Positions 8,585 to 17,377 of a DNA stretch of 64,000 bases are shown one piece after another. Under the pieces are notes generated by a model. It did not search any database. It saw only the letters and a program-made list of their open reading frames with translations, and had not been told where the DNA came from. The translations under genes and the position numbers were made by a program. The number at the start of each line of letters is the position of its first letter. Position 1 is the first letter of the stretch. Where the stretch lies: NCBI GenBank assembly GCA_036378315.1, contig DASUWU010000039.1, positions 11,134 through 75,133 on the forward strand, in the 5' to 3' direction. The DNA comes from CALAED01 sp036378315 (GTDB lineage: Bacteria; Actinomycetota; Actinomycetes; Streptosporangiales; Streptosporangiaceae).

Positions 8585-9928
8585 ATGAGTGAACGCTGGG
8601 GGCGTGAGCAGGTCCTCGCCCTGGCACCGGACGCGTCGGCGAGCCGGGCGGCCCAAGGGCTTGCCCGGCCGCCGCGGTGGGACGGGCTCGGTCTGGCCGG
8701 CGACGCGGTCTGGGGCGAATACCACGGCACCGCCGCGCGGCCCTACCAGGTGTGCGCCGCGCTGTCCGGCCCCGACGTGCGGTGCACCTGCCCCAGCCGC
8801 AAGTACCCCTGCAAGCACGCGCTCGGGCTGCTGTTGCTGTGGAGCGACGGCGCGGTCCCGGCGGCATCGGCCCCGCCCGGCTGGGTGGAGGAGTGGCTGG
8901 CCGAGCGCGCCGCGCGGGACGGGCGCGGCACGCCGGAGGGAGCCGCTGAGCCCGGAGACGCTGAGCCCGGAGCCGCGGCGGCGGGGGGCGCCGGCCCGGC
9001 CGCGAGGAAGATCGATCCCAAGACGGCCGAGCGGCGCGAGCGGCGGGTCGACGACGGGGTGGCCGAGCTCGACCGCTGGCTGCGTGACCAGGTGACGCAC
9101 GGCCTCGCCGGGGCCGAGCGGGCCTCCTACCGGCTGTGGGACGACGCGGCTCGCCGCCTCGTCGACGCCCAGGCGCCGGGCCTCGCCGGCCAGGTGCGCG
9201 CCCTGGCCGGCATCCCGCGGCGGGGCCCCGACTGGCCGGAGCGGCTGCTCGCCGAATACGCCCTGCTGCGCCTGCTCGTCGTGGCCCACCGGCGGCGCGC
9301 CGAGCTGCCAGAGCCGCTCCGCCAGACCGTACGGTCGCGCGTCGGCTTCACCGTGCCGCAGGACGAGGTGCTGGCCGGCGCGCGGGTACGCGACCGCTGG
9401 TACGTCGCCGGCGCGGTCGACATCGAGCGCGACAACCTCATCATCCGGCGGGTGTGGCTGCGCGGCCTGCGCACCGGCCGGCCCGCGCTGGTGCTGGCGG
9501 TCGCCGCGCCCGGCCGCCCGCTCGACGTGTCCCTTGTCGTGGGCGGCACCGTCGAGGCCGACCTGGCCTTCTATCCGGGCGCGCAGCCGCTGCGCGCCCT
9601 CGTGGCCCGGCGGTACGGCGTGCCTGACTTCGCGTCGCCCGCTGGGACGACCATCGACGGGTTGCTCGACGAATACGCGGCCGCCCTCGGCCGCGATCCC
9701 TGGCTGGACCGCTGGCCGGCGGTGCTGGCCGGCGTCCGCCCGGCCAGGCGCGGCGACCGGTGGTACGTCACCGACGCCGGCGGCGCCGCGCTGCCGCTGG
9801 CGACCGCCGACCCCTGGCGGCTGCTCGCCGCGTCCGGCGGCCGCCCGATGACCGTGGCCGGCGAGTGGACGCCCGGCGGCCTCGTGCCGCTGTCCGGCTG
9901 GTACGACGAGGGCCGGGTGATCCTGTGA
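8585..9928 (+). CDS. SWIM zinc finger protein, first gene of the MoxR/VWA operon
   Basis: 447 residues. The SWIM zinc-binding motif is complete: Cys67-x-Cys69-x6-Cys76-x-His78 in VRCTCPSRKYPCKHALG. SWIM fingers bind DNA or proteins. The segment between about residues 120 and 150 is acidic/Ala-rich and probably a linker, and the C-terminal part (WYVAGAVDIERDNLIIRRVW) has no known domain. The gene heads a run of overlapping or near-abutting genes up to 16230 whose order (SWIM, DUF5691, AAA+, DUF5682, VWA) recurs in actinobacteria. It probably supplies a recruitment function to the ATPase complex, which is inference from context. Confidence 0.85.
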   Translation: MSERWGREQVLALAPDASASRAAQGLARPPRWDGLGLAGDAVWGEYHGTAARPYQVCAALSGPDVRCTCPSRKYPCKHALGLLLLWSDGAVPAASAPPGWVEEWLAERAARDGRGTPEGAAEPGDAEPGAAAAGGAGPAARKIDPKTAERRERRVDDGVAELDRWLRDQVTHGLAGAERASYRLWDDAARRLVDAQAPGLAGQVRALAGIPRRGPDWPERLLAEYALLRLLVVAHRRRAELPEPLRQTVRSRVGFTVPQDEVLAGARVRDRWYVAGAVDIERDNLIIRRVWLRGLRTGRPALVLAVAAPGRPLDVSLVVGGTVEADLAFYPGAQPLRALVARRYGVPDFASPAGTTIDGLLDEYAAALGRDPWLDRWPAVLAGVRPARRGDRWYVTDAGGAALPLATADPWRLLAASGGRPMTVAGEWTPGGLVPLSGWYDEGRVIL

Positions 9929-10005
9929 CCGCCGCGCCGCTGGCGTACCGGGTGACCCGTGCTACCGGGCGCGCAGCGAACGTCGCGGGCGGCGGTGCGG
10001 CGTGA
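9925..10005 (+). CDS. Possible 26-residue coupling frame between the SWIM and DUF5691 genes
   Basis: A GTG overlaps the stop of the SWIM gene (GTGA) and opens a 26-codon frame whose TGA overlaps the ATG of the DUF5691 gene (ATGA). The chain of stop/start overlaps would let ribosomes pass from one gene to the next. The product, Ala/Arg-rich, matches nothing I know, so it may act only as a translation bridge or be chance. Confidence 0.25.
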   Translation: MTAAPLAYRVTRATGRAANVAGGGAA

Positions 10006-11549
10006 TGACGGAGTGGGCCCGGCTCGTGGCCGCCGCGCTGCTCGGCACGCAACGCCGGCCGGTGCCCGCGCTGCCGGCCGCGCTGCTCCCGGACGGGGCT
10101 CTCGCCGACGGGGCTCTCGCGGACGGGGCGGCCGGGGATCAGTCGGCGGACGGCGACGACCCGGCTGGGCGGCTGCTGGCGCAGGCCGCGCTGCTCACCG
10201 TGCGGCGGCGCGCCGGCCGGCGGCCCGAGTCGGCCGACCCGGTGGCCCCGGCGCCCGCCGAGACCGCGCCGGCCGTCCCGCCCGCCGCCGCGCGCCGGCT
10301 TGAGCGCATCCTCGGTGGCGAGCAGGCGAGGCTGCTGGCCGAATGGCTGGCCGCCGCCGTCGCCGCCGGCCACCGTGTCCCGGCCGCGTTGCTGCCCGAC
10401 CTGCTCGATCGCGGCCGCGTCGACCGGGCGCTGCGCCCGCACCTCGCGCGCGCCGCCGGTCACCGGGGCATGTGGCTGGCCCTGCGCAACCCCGAGTGGG
10501 CGTACCTGGTCGCCGAGCCGGCCGGGCCGCCGGACGGGTCCCTGGATGGGGCGCCCGCCACCGACCCTGACGTCTGGGAGAGCGGCACCAGGGGAGCGCG
10601 GCTGGCGCATCTCGAGCGGCTGCGGGCCGCCGATCCCGGCGCCGCCAGGGACGCGCTGCGCGGCACCTGGGCCAGCGAGCCGGCGGCCGACCGGGCCGCC
10701 TTCCTCGCCACGTTCGACCGCGGCCTCGACCAGGCCGACGAGGAGTTCCTCGAGGCGGCGCTGGCCGACCGCGCCAAAGACGTACGGCAGGTCGCGGCCG
10801 GCCTGCTGGCCAGGCTCCCCGGCTCGGCCTACGGGCGGCGGACGGCCGAGCTGGCGGCGGCCCGCCTGCGCGCCGAGCGCCGGCCGGACGCATCGGGCGA
10901 GCGGAGGTGGATCGTCGTCGAGCCGCCGCCCGACGGGGGCGCCGCCGCGCTGCGCGACCTCATCGCGCACGCCCCGCTCGGCACCTGGACGGAGCTGTTC
11001 GCGCTGCCGCCCGCGCAGATCGTGCGGCTGCCGGTTGCCGATGACCACGGCCCCGACCTGCAGGTCGGCTGGGCCCGCGCGGCCGCGGCGACGCGCGACG
11101 CCGCGTGGGCGCGCGCCCTGCTCGGCCGCGCCCTGCTGGACGGCGGGCTGCCGGCCGGACGGCTCGACCTGGCCGCCGACCTGCTCGGCGCGCTGCCCGG
11201 CGCCGAGCGCGAGGCGGCCGCGGCCGAGCTGCTGCGGCGGGCCGGCGGCTACCGTGACCGGGTGCGGATACTCGAAGCGGTTCCCGGCCGCTGGGCCGGC
11301 GCGCTCGCCGACGCCGTGCTCGGCCTGCTGGCCGACGCCGCCGGCCGGGCCGACACGGCTCGGTATGCCGGCGCGGTCGGGCAGGTCGCCCGGCTCGCCG
11401 AGGAGCGGCTGAGCCCCGGCGTCGCGCCGCGGCTCGTGGAGATCACCCGGCGGCACGACACGTGGCCGCTGACCGACCTGGCGGAGACCCTCCGGTTCCG
11501 CCGCGACATGCTGGAAGAGCTCGGATCAGCACGCGAGCTGGAAGGATGA
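10002..11549 (+). CDS. DUF5691 family protein
   Basis: 515 residues, mostly Ala/Leu-rich helices that look like an alpha-helical repeat solenoid (for example RLEHLRAADPGAARDALRGTWA and the leucine-rich pattern after residue 200), with a disordered Ala/Asp/Gly repeat DGALADGALADG near residue 30. The N-terminal WARLVAAALLGTQRRPVPA and the EFLEAALADRAKDVRQVAAGLL segments match DUF5691 proteins that sit beside SWIM, MoxR and VWA genes. Two ATG codons stand in tandem at the start. Function unknown; a scaffold or adaptor for the neighbouring ATPase is the simplest guess. Confidence 0.75.
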   Translation: MMTEWARLVAAALLGTQRRPVPALPAALLPDGALADGALADGAAGDQSADGDDPAGRLLAQAALLTVRRRAGRRPESADPVAPAPAETAPAVPPAAARRLERILGGEQARLLAEWLAAAVAAGHRVPAALLPDLLDRGRVDRALRPHLARAAGHRGMWLALRNPEWAYLVAEPAGPPDGSLDGAPATDPDVWESGTRGARLAHLERLRAADPGAARDALRGTWASEPAADRAAFLATFDRGLDQADEEFLEAALADRAKDVRQVAAGLLARLPGSAYGRRTAELAAARLRAERRPDASGERRWIVVEPPPDGGAAALRDLIAHAPLGTWTELFALPPAQIVRLPVADDHGPDLQVGWARAAAATRDAAWARALLGRALLDGGLPAGRLDLAADLLGALPGAEREAAAAELLRRAGGYRDRVRILEAVPGRWAGALADAVLGLLADAAGRADTARYAGAVGQVARLAEERLSPGVAPRLVEITRRHDTWPLTDLAETLRFRRDMLEELGSARELEG

Positions 11550-11556
11550 GTCAGCC

Positions 11557-12675
11557 GTGAACACGGAGTCGCCGGCCGCGCCGCCCGTCCCCGGGATCAT
11601 GCGGCCGCACGCGGAGCAGGAGTACGCGGCCGAGCTGGCGGTGCTGGCCGACCACGACGACCGGCCGCGCCCGCCCGGCTGGCGGCTGTCGCCCTGGGCC
11701 GTCACCACGTACCTGATGGGCGGCGAGCTGCCGGGCGACGGCGCGCGCCGGGTGATCCTCCCGAAGTACGTCGGGTCGCGCCGGCTCATCGAGGTGGCGG
11801 TCGCGACGCTCGCCACCGACCGGGCGCTGCTGCTGCTCGGGGTCCCCGGCACGGCCAAGACCTGGGTGTCCGAGCACCTCGCCGCGGCCATCAGCGGCGA
11901 CTCCACGCTGCTGGTCCAGGGAACGGCCGGCACCACGGAGGAGGCCATCCGGTACGGCTGGAACTACGCCAGGCTGCTCGCCGACGGGCCGTCGGAGCGG
12001 GCCCTGGTGGCCAGCCCGTTGATGCTGGCCATGCGGGCCGGCGCGGTCGCCCGCATCGAGGAGCTGACCAGGATGCCGTCCGACGTCCAGGACGGCCTCA
12101 TCACCTTGCTGTCGGAGAAGACCCTGCCGATCCCCGAGCTCAACACCGAGGTGCAGGCGCGCAAGGGCTTCACCGTCATCGCGACCGCCAACGACCGCGA
12201 CCGCGGCGTGAACGACCTGTCGAGCGCGCTGCGCCGCCGGTTCAACACGGTCGTGCTGCCGCTGCCCGCCACGGCCGACGAGGAGGTCGACATCGTCGCC
12301 CGCCGCGTCGACCAGATCGGCCGCGCCCTCGAGCTGCCCGAGACCCCGGCCGGTCTCGACGAGATCCGCCGCGTGGTCACGGTGTTCAGGGAGCTGCGCG
12401 CCGGCCGCACCGAGGACGGCCGCACCACGCTCAAGTCCCCGAGCGCGACGCTCAGCAGCGCCGAGGCGATCTCCGTCATCACCAACGGGCGCGCGCTGGC
12501 CGCTCACTTCGGCGACGGCGTGCTGCGCGCCGCCGACGTGGCGGGCGGCATCGTCGGTGCGGTCGTCCAGGACCCGGTGTCCGACCGTGTGGTCTGGCAG
12601 GAATACCTCGAAACAGTCGTCCGCGAGCGCCCCGGCTGGCGCGACTTCTACCGCGCCTGCCGCGACGTCTCCTGA
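11557..12675 (+). CDS. MoxR-type AAA+ ATPase
   Basis: 372 residues. Walker A is GVPGTAKT (95-102, Lys101). The Walker B position reads AVARIEEL (Glu168-Glu169), so the usual Asp-Glu is Glu-Glu. Sensor 1 is FTVIATANDRD and the arginine-finger region is SSALRRRFN. MoxR ATPases remodel or insert metals into partner proteins together with a VWA protein, and the VWA partner is encoded two genes downstream. The start lies seven bases after the DUF5691 stop. The C-terminal part is the helical lid. It is probably the motor of the whole operon. Confidence 0.88.
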   Translation: MNTESPAAPPVPGIMRPHAEQEYAAELAVLADHDDRPRPPGWRLSPWAVTTYLMGGELPGDGARRVILPKYVGSRRLIEVAVATLATDRALLLLGVPGTAKTWVSEHLAAAISGDSTLLVQGTAGTTEEAIRYGWNYARLLADGPSERALVASPLMLAMRAGAVARIEELTRMPSDVQDGLITLLSEKTLPIPELNTEVQARKGFTVIATANDRDRGVNDLSSALRRRFNTVVLPLPATADEEVDIVARRVDQIGRALELPETPAGLDEIRRVVTVFRELRAGRTEDGRTTLKSPSATLSSAEAISVITNGRALAAHFGDGVLRAADVAGGIVGAVVQDPVSDRVVWQEYLETVVRERPGWRDFYRACRDVS

Positions 12676-12679
12676 ACCC

Positions 12680-15061
12680 ATGTCACGGCACCACGAGGGC
12701 GCGATAAGTGCGGTGGAGGCGTTCGGGATCCGGCACCACGGTCCTGGGTCGGCGCGCGCACTCGTCGGGGCGCTGGCCGACTTCAAGCCCGATGTCGTCC
12801 TCGTCGAGGGGCCGCCGGAGGCCGACGCGATCATCGAGCTCGCCGCCGATCCCGGCATGGTGCCTCCGGTGGCGCTGCTCGCCTACGTCCCCACCGAGGC
12901 CGGGCGGCGTGCCGCGTTCTGGCCGTTTGCCGAGTTCTCCCCGGAGTGGCAGGCGATCCGGTACGCCGGCGCCGCCGGTGTGCCGGTCCGGTTCTGCGAC
13001 CTGCCGGCGGCGCACCAGCTCGCGCCGGCCCGCCGGCGCCCCGCGGAGGACGAGGCCGTTGCCGAGCCGCCCGGGGAGGCGGGGATCGAGGCTGACGAAC
13101 CGGAGGCGGCGGCCGGGCCCGGCACCGGGGTGCGGCTCGACCCGCTGGGCTGGCTGGCGCGGGCCGCCGGATACGACGACGCCGAGCGGTGGTGGGACGA
13201 CGTCATCGAACACCGCGGCGACGGGCCGAGCCCGTTCGCCGCGATCGCCGAGGCCATGACGGCGCTCAGGGAGAACGCCCCGGCGGCGCCCGAGCCGTAC
13301 GCACGCCGCGAGGAGCAGCGCGAGGCCTACATGCGCCGGACCCTGCGCCGTGCCCTCAAGGAGGGGTACGGGCGGGTCGCCGTCGTGTGCGGTGCCTGGC
13401 ACGTCCCCGCGGTCACCACGCACCGCCCGGCCGCCCGCGACGACCGCACCCTGCGTGGCCTGCCGAAGGTCAAGGTGGATGTGACGTGGGTGCCGTGGAC
13501 GCACGGCCGGCTGGCGAGCTGGTCGGGCTACGGCGCCGGCGTGACCTCACCCGGCTGGTACCACCACCTGTTCACCCGGCACGACCGGCCGATCGAGCGC
13601 TGGCTGACCGAGGCGGCGCGGGTGTTGCGCGATGAGGACCTGCCCGTGTCGCCGGCGCACGTGATCGAGGCGGTCCGGCTGGCCGAGGCGCTCGCCGCGC
13701 TCCGCGGCCGGCCGTTGCCCGGCCTCGACGAGGTGACCGAGGCGACCAGGGCCGTGCTGTGCGAAGGAGCCGAGCTGCCCCTCGAGCTGATCCAGCGGCG
13801 GATGGTCGTCGGCGAGCGGCTCGGCTCCGTGCCGGAGCGGACGCCGATGGTGCCGCTCCAGCGCGACGTGCAGCGGGCCCAGCGGCGGCTGCGCATGAAG
13901 CCGGCCGCGGACGAGAAGGACCACGACCTCGACCTCCGCAGACCGGGCGATCTCGAGCGCAGCCGCCTGCTGCACCGGCTGCGCCTGCTCGACATCCCCT
14001 GGGGCGTGCCGGCCGAGTCCGCCGTCCGCGCCAGGGGGACGTTCCGCGAGACGTGGACGCTGGCCTGGCGGCCGGATTTCGACGTGGATCTGATCGAGGC
14101 CGGCGCCTGGGGCACCACCGTCGCCGGGGCGGCCACGGCGAGGGCCCGCTCCCTGGCCGCGGCGGCGGCCGCGCGACGCGGCGCGCTGCCCGAGCTCACC
14201 GCGCTGGCCGAACGCTGCCTGCTCGCCGACCTCGGCGACGCGCTGCCGGCCGTCATGCGGGCGCTCGCCGACCGGGCCGCGGCCGACACCGACGTGGCCC
14301 ACCTCATGGCCGCGGTGCCCGCGCTGGTGCGGTCGCTGCGGTACGGCGACGTGCGCGGCACCTCGACCGGTCCGTTGCGGTCGGTGGTGGACGGCCTGGT
14401 GGTGCGGATCTGCGTCGGCTTGCCGCCTGCGCTGTCCGGCCTGGACGACGCCGCCGCCCGCGACATGCTGGCGCGGATCGACGACATGCACGCGGCGCTG
14501 GCCCTGCTGGGGGATGCCGCGCACGCCGACCGCTGGCGCGAAGTGCTCGCCGGTGTGGTCGACCGGCGCGGCCTGCACGGCCTGATAGAAGGCCGGCTGA
14601 CCAGGCTGCTGCTCGACGCGGGGCGGCTGGCCGACGTCCCCGACCGCATGGCCCGCGCGGTGTCCGTGGGGCAGCCGCCCGCGCGCGGCGCGGCCTGGGT
14701 CGAGGGCTTCCTGAGCGGAGGGGGCCTCGTCCTCGTCCACGACGAGGCCCTGCTGCGCTTGGTGCACGGCTGGATCAGCGGCCTGCCGGACGACGCGTTC
14801 ACCACGGTCCTGCCGCTGCTCCGCCGTACGTTCGGCGAGTTCGAGGCGCCGGAGCGCCGGGCCATCGGCGAGCGGGTCCGCCGCCTCGGCGCGCCACGCG
14901 ATGCCGACGGCCACGGGGAGGACGGGATGGCCGGCACGGACGGACACGACGGACACGACGGACACGACGGGGAGGACGGGGTCGACGACGCCAGGGCCGC
15001 GCCGGCCGTCCGCACGGTCCTCGACATCCTCGGCCGGCCAGGAGCCAGGGAGGGCCCATGA
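12680..15061 (+). CDS. DUF5682 family protein, possibly with a TraB/EreA-like N-terminal domain
   Basis: 793 residues from the ATG four bases after the MoxR stop. The N-terminal 250 residues carry GIRHHGPGSA (about 16-25), VLVEGPPEAD (about 42-51) and VCGAWHVPAV (His241). The spacing of His, Glu and a late Gly-x-x-His recalls TraB/TIKI and erythromycin-esterase-like hydrolases, so a metal-dependent peptidase-like site is possible; this is my inference. The middle and C-terminal parts are helical, with Leu/Ala-rich segments, and a Gly-His-Asp repeat lies near the end. The last base pair overlaps the VWA gene (ATGA). It may be the effector or substrate processed by the MoxR/VWA pair. Confidence 0.8.
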   Translation: MSRHHEGAISAVEAFGIRHHGPGSARALVGALADFKPDVVLVEGPPEADAIIELAADPGMVPPVALLAYVPTEAGRRAAFWPFAEFSPEWQAIRYAGAAGVPVRFCDLPAAHQLAPARRRPAEDEAVAEPPGEAGIEADEPEAAAGPGTGVRLDPLGWLARAAGYDDAERWWDDVIEHRGDGPSPFAAIAEAMTALRENAPAAPEPYARREEQREAYMRRTLRRALKEGYGRVAVVCGAWHVPAVTTHRPAARDDRTLRGLPKVKVDVTWVPWTHGRLASWSGYGAGVTSPGWYHHLFTRHDRPIERWLTEAARVLRDEDLPVSPAHVIEAVRLAEALAALRGRPLPGLDEVTEATRAVLCEGAELPLELIQRRMVVGERLGSVPERTPMVPLQRDVQRAQRRLRMKPAADEKDHDLDLRRPGDLERSRLLHRLRLLDIPWGVPAESAVRARGTFRETWTLAWRPDFDVDLIEAGAWGTTVAGAATARARSLAAAAAARRGALPELTALAERCLLADLGDALPAVMRALADRAAADTDVAHLMAAVPALVRSLRYGDVRGTSTGPLRSVVDGLVVRICVGLPPALSGLDDAAARDMLARIDDMHAALALLGDAAHADRWREVLAGVVDRRGLHGLIEGRLTRLLLDAGRLADVPDRMARAVSVGQPPARGAAWVEGFLSGGGLVLVHDEALLRLVHGWISGLPDDAFTTVLPLLRRTFGEFEAPERRAIGERVRRLGAPRDADGHGEDGMAGTDGHDGHDGHDGEDGVDDARAAPAVRTVLDILGRPGAREGP
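14942..14968 (+). repeat. Three tandem 9-bp units in the DUF5682 gene
   Basis: GGACACGAC occurs three times head to tail (14942, 14951, 14960), encoding Gly-His-Asp repeats in a linker close to the C-terminus. Copy number could vary by slippage, and the His/Asp stretch could bind metal. Confidence 0.8.
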
Positions 15062-16230
15062 CGACCGACCATCCCGGCGACCCCTCGCTCCGGCGGTGGC
15101 GGCTGGTGCTGGGCGGCGAGGCCGCCGAGGCGACCGGCGTCACCCTGCGCGGCGACGAGGCGGGCATGGACCGGTCGCTCGAGGCGCTGTACGGGGCGGC
15201 GCGCGGCGGTGCGGGCCTGACCGGCCGGCGCACGGCGGCCCTGGGCGCGTCGGCGCCGCAGGTGGCCCGGTGGCTGGGCGACATCCGCTCGTTCTTCCCC
15301 AAACCCGTCGTCCAGGTGATGCAGCAGGACGCGATCGACCGGCTCGATCTCACCAGGCTGCTGCTCGAACCCGAGATGCTCGAGGCGGTCGAGCCCGACG
15401 TCCACCTCGTCGGCACCCTGCTGTCGCTGAACCGGGTGATGCCGGAGCGGGCAAGGGAGTCGGCCCGCGACGTGGTCCGCACCGTCGTACGGGAGCTGGA
15501 GCGGCGGCTCGCCCAGCGCACCCGGTCGGCGATCGGCGGAGCGCTCGACCGCACGGCCCGCACGGCGCGGCCGCGCCGGCTCGCCGACGTCGACTGGAAC
15601 CGGACGATCCATGCCAACCTGCGCCACTACCAGCCGGCGCACCGCACGGTGGTGCCGGACCGGCTGGTCGGGTACGGCCGCCGCCGGCAGGCCGTGCAGC
15701 GCGACGTGGTGCTGTGCGTCGACCAGAGCGGCTCGATGGCCACCTCGGTGGTGTACGCGGGGGTGTTCGGCGCGGTACTCGCCTCGATGCCGTCGCTGCG
15801 CACCTCGCTCGTGGTCTTCGACACCGCCGTCGTCGACCTCACCGAGCACCTGCACGACCCGGTCGAGCTGCTGTTCGGCACGCAGCTCGGCGGCGGCACC
15901 GACATCAACCGCGCCGTCGCCTACTGCCAACGCCTCATCACGCGGCCGGCGAGCACCATCGTGATGCTGATCACCGACCTGTACGAAGGCGGCGACCGCG
16001 ACGAGATGCTCGCCCGGGTCGGCGCCCTCACGGCGGCGGGGGTGCGGGTCGTCGTGTTGCTCGCGCTGTCGGACGACGGCGCCCCCTCCTACGACCACGA
16101 CACGGCGGCCGCGCTCGCCGCGCTCGGCGTGCCCGCGTTCGCCTGCACCCCTGACGCCTTCCCCGACCTCATGGCCGCCGCGGTGGAGCGGCGCGACCTC
16201 ACCGAGTGGTCGGAGCGCAACATCGAGTAA
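15058..16230 (+). CDS. VWA domain protein (MoxR partner)
   Basis: 390 residues. A helical N-terminal half is followed by a von Willebrand A domain with an intact MIDAS site: Asp222-x-Ser224-x-Ser226 in CVDQSGSMAT, the Thr in GGGTDINRA and the Asp in MLITDLYEGGD. VWA proteins of this class bind Mg2+ and couple MoxR ATPase activity to a target. The start overlaps the DUF5682 stop, so it closes the operon begun at 8585. The tail SERNIE is short and there is no signal peptide or membrane segment, so the complex is cytoplasmic. Confidence 0.87.
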   Translation: MTTDHPGDPSLRRWRLVLGGEAAEATGVTLRGDEAGMDRSLEALYGAARGGAGLTGRRTAALGASAPQVARWLGDIRSFFPKPVVQVMQQDAIDRLDLTRLLLEPEMLEAVEPDVHLVGTLLSLNRVMPERARESARDVVRTVVRELERRLAQRTRSAIGGALDRTARTARPRRLADVDWNRTIHANLRHYQPAHRTVVPDRLVGYGRRRQAVQRDVVLCVDQSGSMATSVVYAGVFGAVLASMPSLRTSLVVFDTAVVDLTEHLHDPVELLFGTQLGGGTDINRAVAYCQRLITRPASTIVMLITDLYEGGDRDEMLARVGALTAAGVRVVVLLALSDDGAPSYDHDTAAALAALGVPAFACTPDAFPDLMAAAVERRDLTEWSERNIE

Positions 16231-16267
16231 CGGATGGGGCGCGGCTGGCGCCCGAGGGGCGCCTACC

Positions 16268-17302
16268 ATGGGAGCCATGAGCGGCGACCACGCGCGCGGA
16301 GGGCCGCGCGGGCACGGGCACGGGCATGGTGGTCTCGCCACTCGGGCCGATGCCGCCGGGCGCCGCCATCTGCTCGGCGCGCTGGCGCTGATCGTCGCGT
16401 TGATGGCCGGCGAGGTCGCCGTCGGCCTCGTCGCGCACTCCCTCGCGTTGATCACCGATGCCGCGCACATGCTGACCGACGCCGTCGCCATCGGGCTGGC
16501 GCTGTTCGCCATGCGGCTGGCCGCCAAGCCGCCGGAGGGCGGTTACACCTACGGCCGCCGCCGGGCGGAGATCCTGTCCGCGCAGGGCAACGGCGTGCTG
16601 CTGCTCGGCCTCGCGTGCTTTTTCGTGTTCGAGGCGGTCCGCCGGCTGGCGGCGCCACCTGAGGTGTCCGGGCCGCTGGTGTTCGCCACCGCGCTCGCCG
16701 GCATCGTGGTGAACCTGGCGGCGACGGTGCTGGTCGGCCGGGCCGACCGGGCCAGCCTCAACATCGAGGGCGCGTTCCAGCACATCCTGAACGACCTGTA
16801 CGCCTTCATCGCGACGGCGGTGGCCGGCCTGGTGGTCTGGACCAGCGGCTTCGCCCGGGCGGACGCGATCGCCTCGCTGATCGTCGCCGCCCTCATGGTC
16901 AAGGCGGGGTACGGCCTGGTCCGCGACGCCTGGCGGATCATCATGGAGGCCGCTCCCCAGGGCATCGACCCCGCCGAGGTCGGTGAACGGCTGGCCGCCC
17001 AGCCCTGCGTGGTCGAGGTCCACGACCTGCACGTCTGGGAGGTCACCTCCGGCTACGTCGCGGCGTCGGCGCACGTGCTGGTCGAACCTGGCGGCGACTG
17101 CCACGCCGTGCGCAAGAACCTCGGCGAGGTGCTCCGCGCGGAGTACGCGATCACCCACGCCACTCTTGAGGTCGATCACGCGGCCGACGACGCGGCGAGC
17201 GACGCGGCCGACCACTGCGCCGACGCGCACGGCCCCAGCCACCGCGTCCCGGGCGACGCCGAACCTCACGTCCACCTCGGCGAGCCACACTGCGGCGGCT
17301 GA
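16268..17302 (+). CDS. Cation diffusion facilitator (zinc-type) exporter
   Basis: 344 residues. The N-terminus is rich in His/Gly (HGHGHGG), then six predicted membrane helices contain the paired metal sites HxxxD: ALITDAAHMLTDAVAIG in helix 2 and FQHILNDLYAFIA in helix 5. The cytoplasmic C-terminal domain ends in a His-rich tail (EPHVHLGEPHCGG). CDF proteins export Zn2+ or related divalent ions by proton exchange. ATG codons at 16268 and 16277 are both usable. It follows the VWA gene by 37 bases on the same strand but is unlikely to belong to that system. Confidence 0.9.
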   Translation: MGAMSGDHARGGPRGHGHGHGGLATRADAAGRRHLLGALALIVALMAGEVAVGLVAHSLALITDAAHMLTDAVAIGLALFAMRLAAKPPEGGYTYGRRRAEILSAQGNGVLLLGLACFFVFEAVRRLAAPPEVSGPLVFATALAGIVVNLAATVLVGRADRASLNIEGAFQHILNDLYAFIATAVAGLVVWTSGFARADAIASLIVAALMVKAGYGLVRDAWRIIMEAAPQGIDPAEVGERLAAQPCVVEVHDLHVWEVTSGYVAASAHVLVEPGGDCHAVRKNLGEVLRAEYAITHATLEVDHAADDAASDAADHCADAHGPSHRVPGDAEPHVHLGEPHCGG

Positions 17303-17377
17303 CGCCGCAATTCGCCCGATTCGCCTAGTCCGTCCGGTTCGCCCGGTTATTCCCCCGGGCGCGCGTAAGGTGTGGTG

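Noticed and set aside
12557..12679. Upstream extension of the DUF5682 gene into the MoxR gene
   Set aside because: The ATG at 12680 starts the conserved N-terminus right after the MoxR stop; the extension is out-of-frame MoxR sequence.
16245..16263. GGCGCC hairpin before the CDF exporter
   Set aside because: Only six base pairs and expected by chance at this GC content.
13528..16527. Minus-strand frame of about 1000 codons opposite DUF5682 and VWA
   Set aside because: Antisense shadow; the plus-strand genes have clear domains and overlapping starts.
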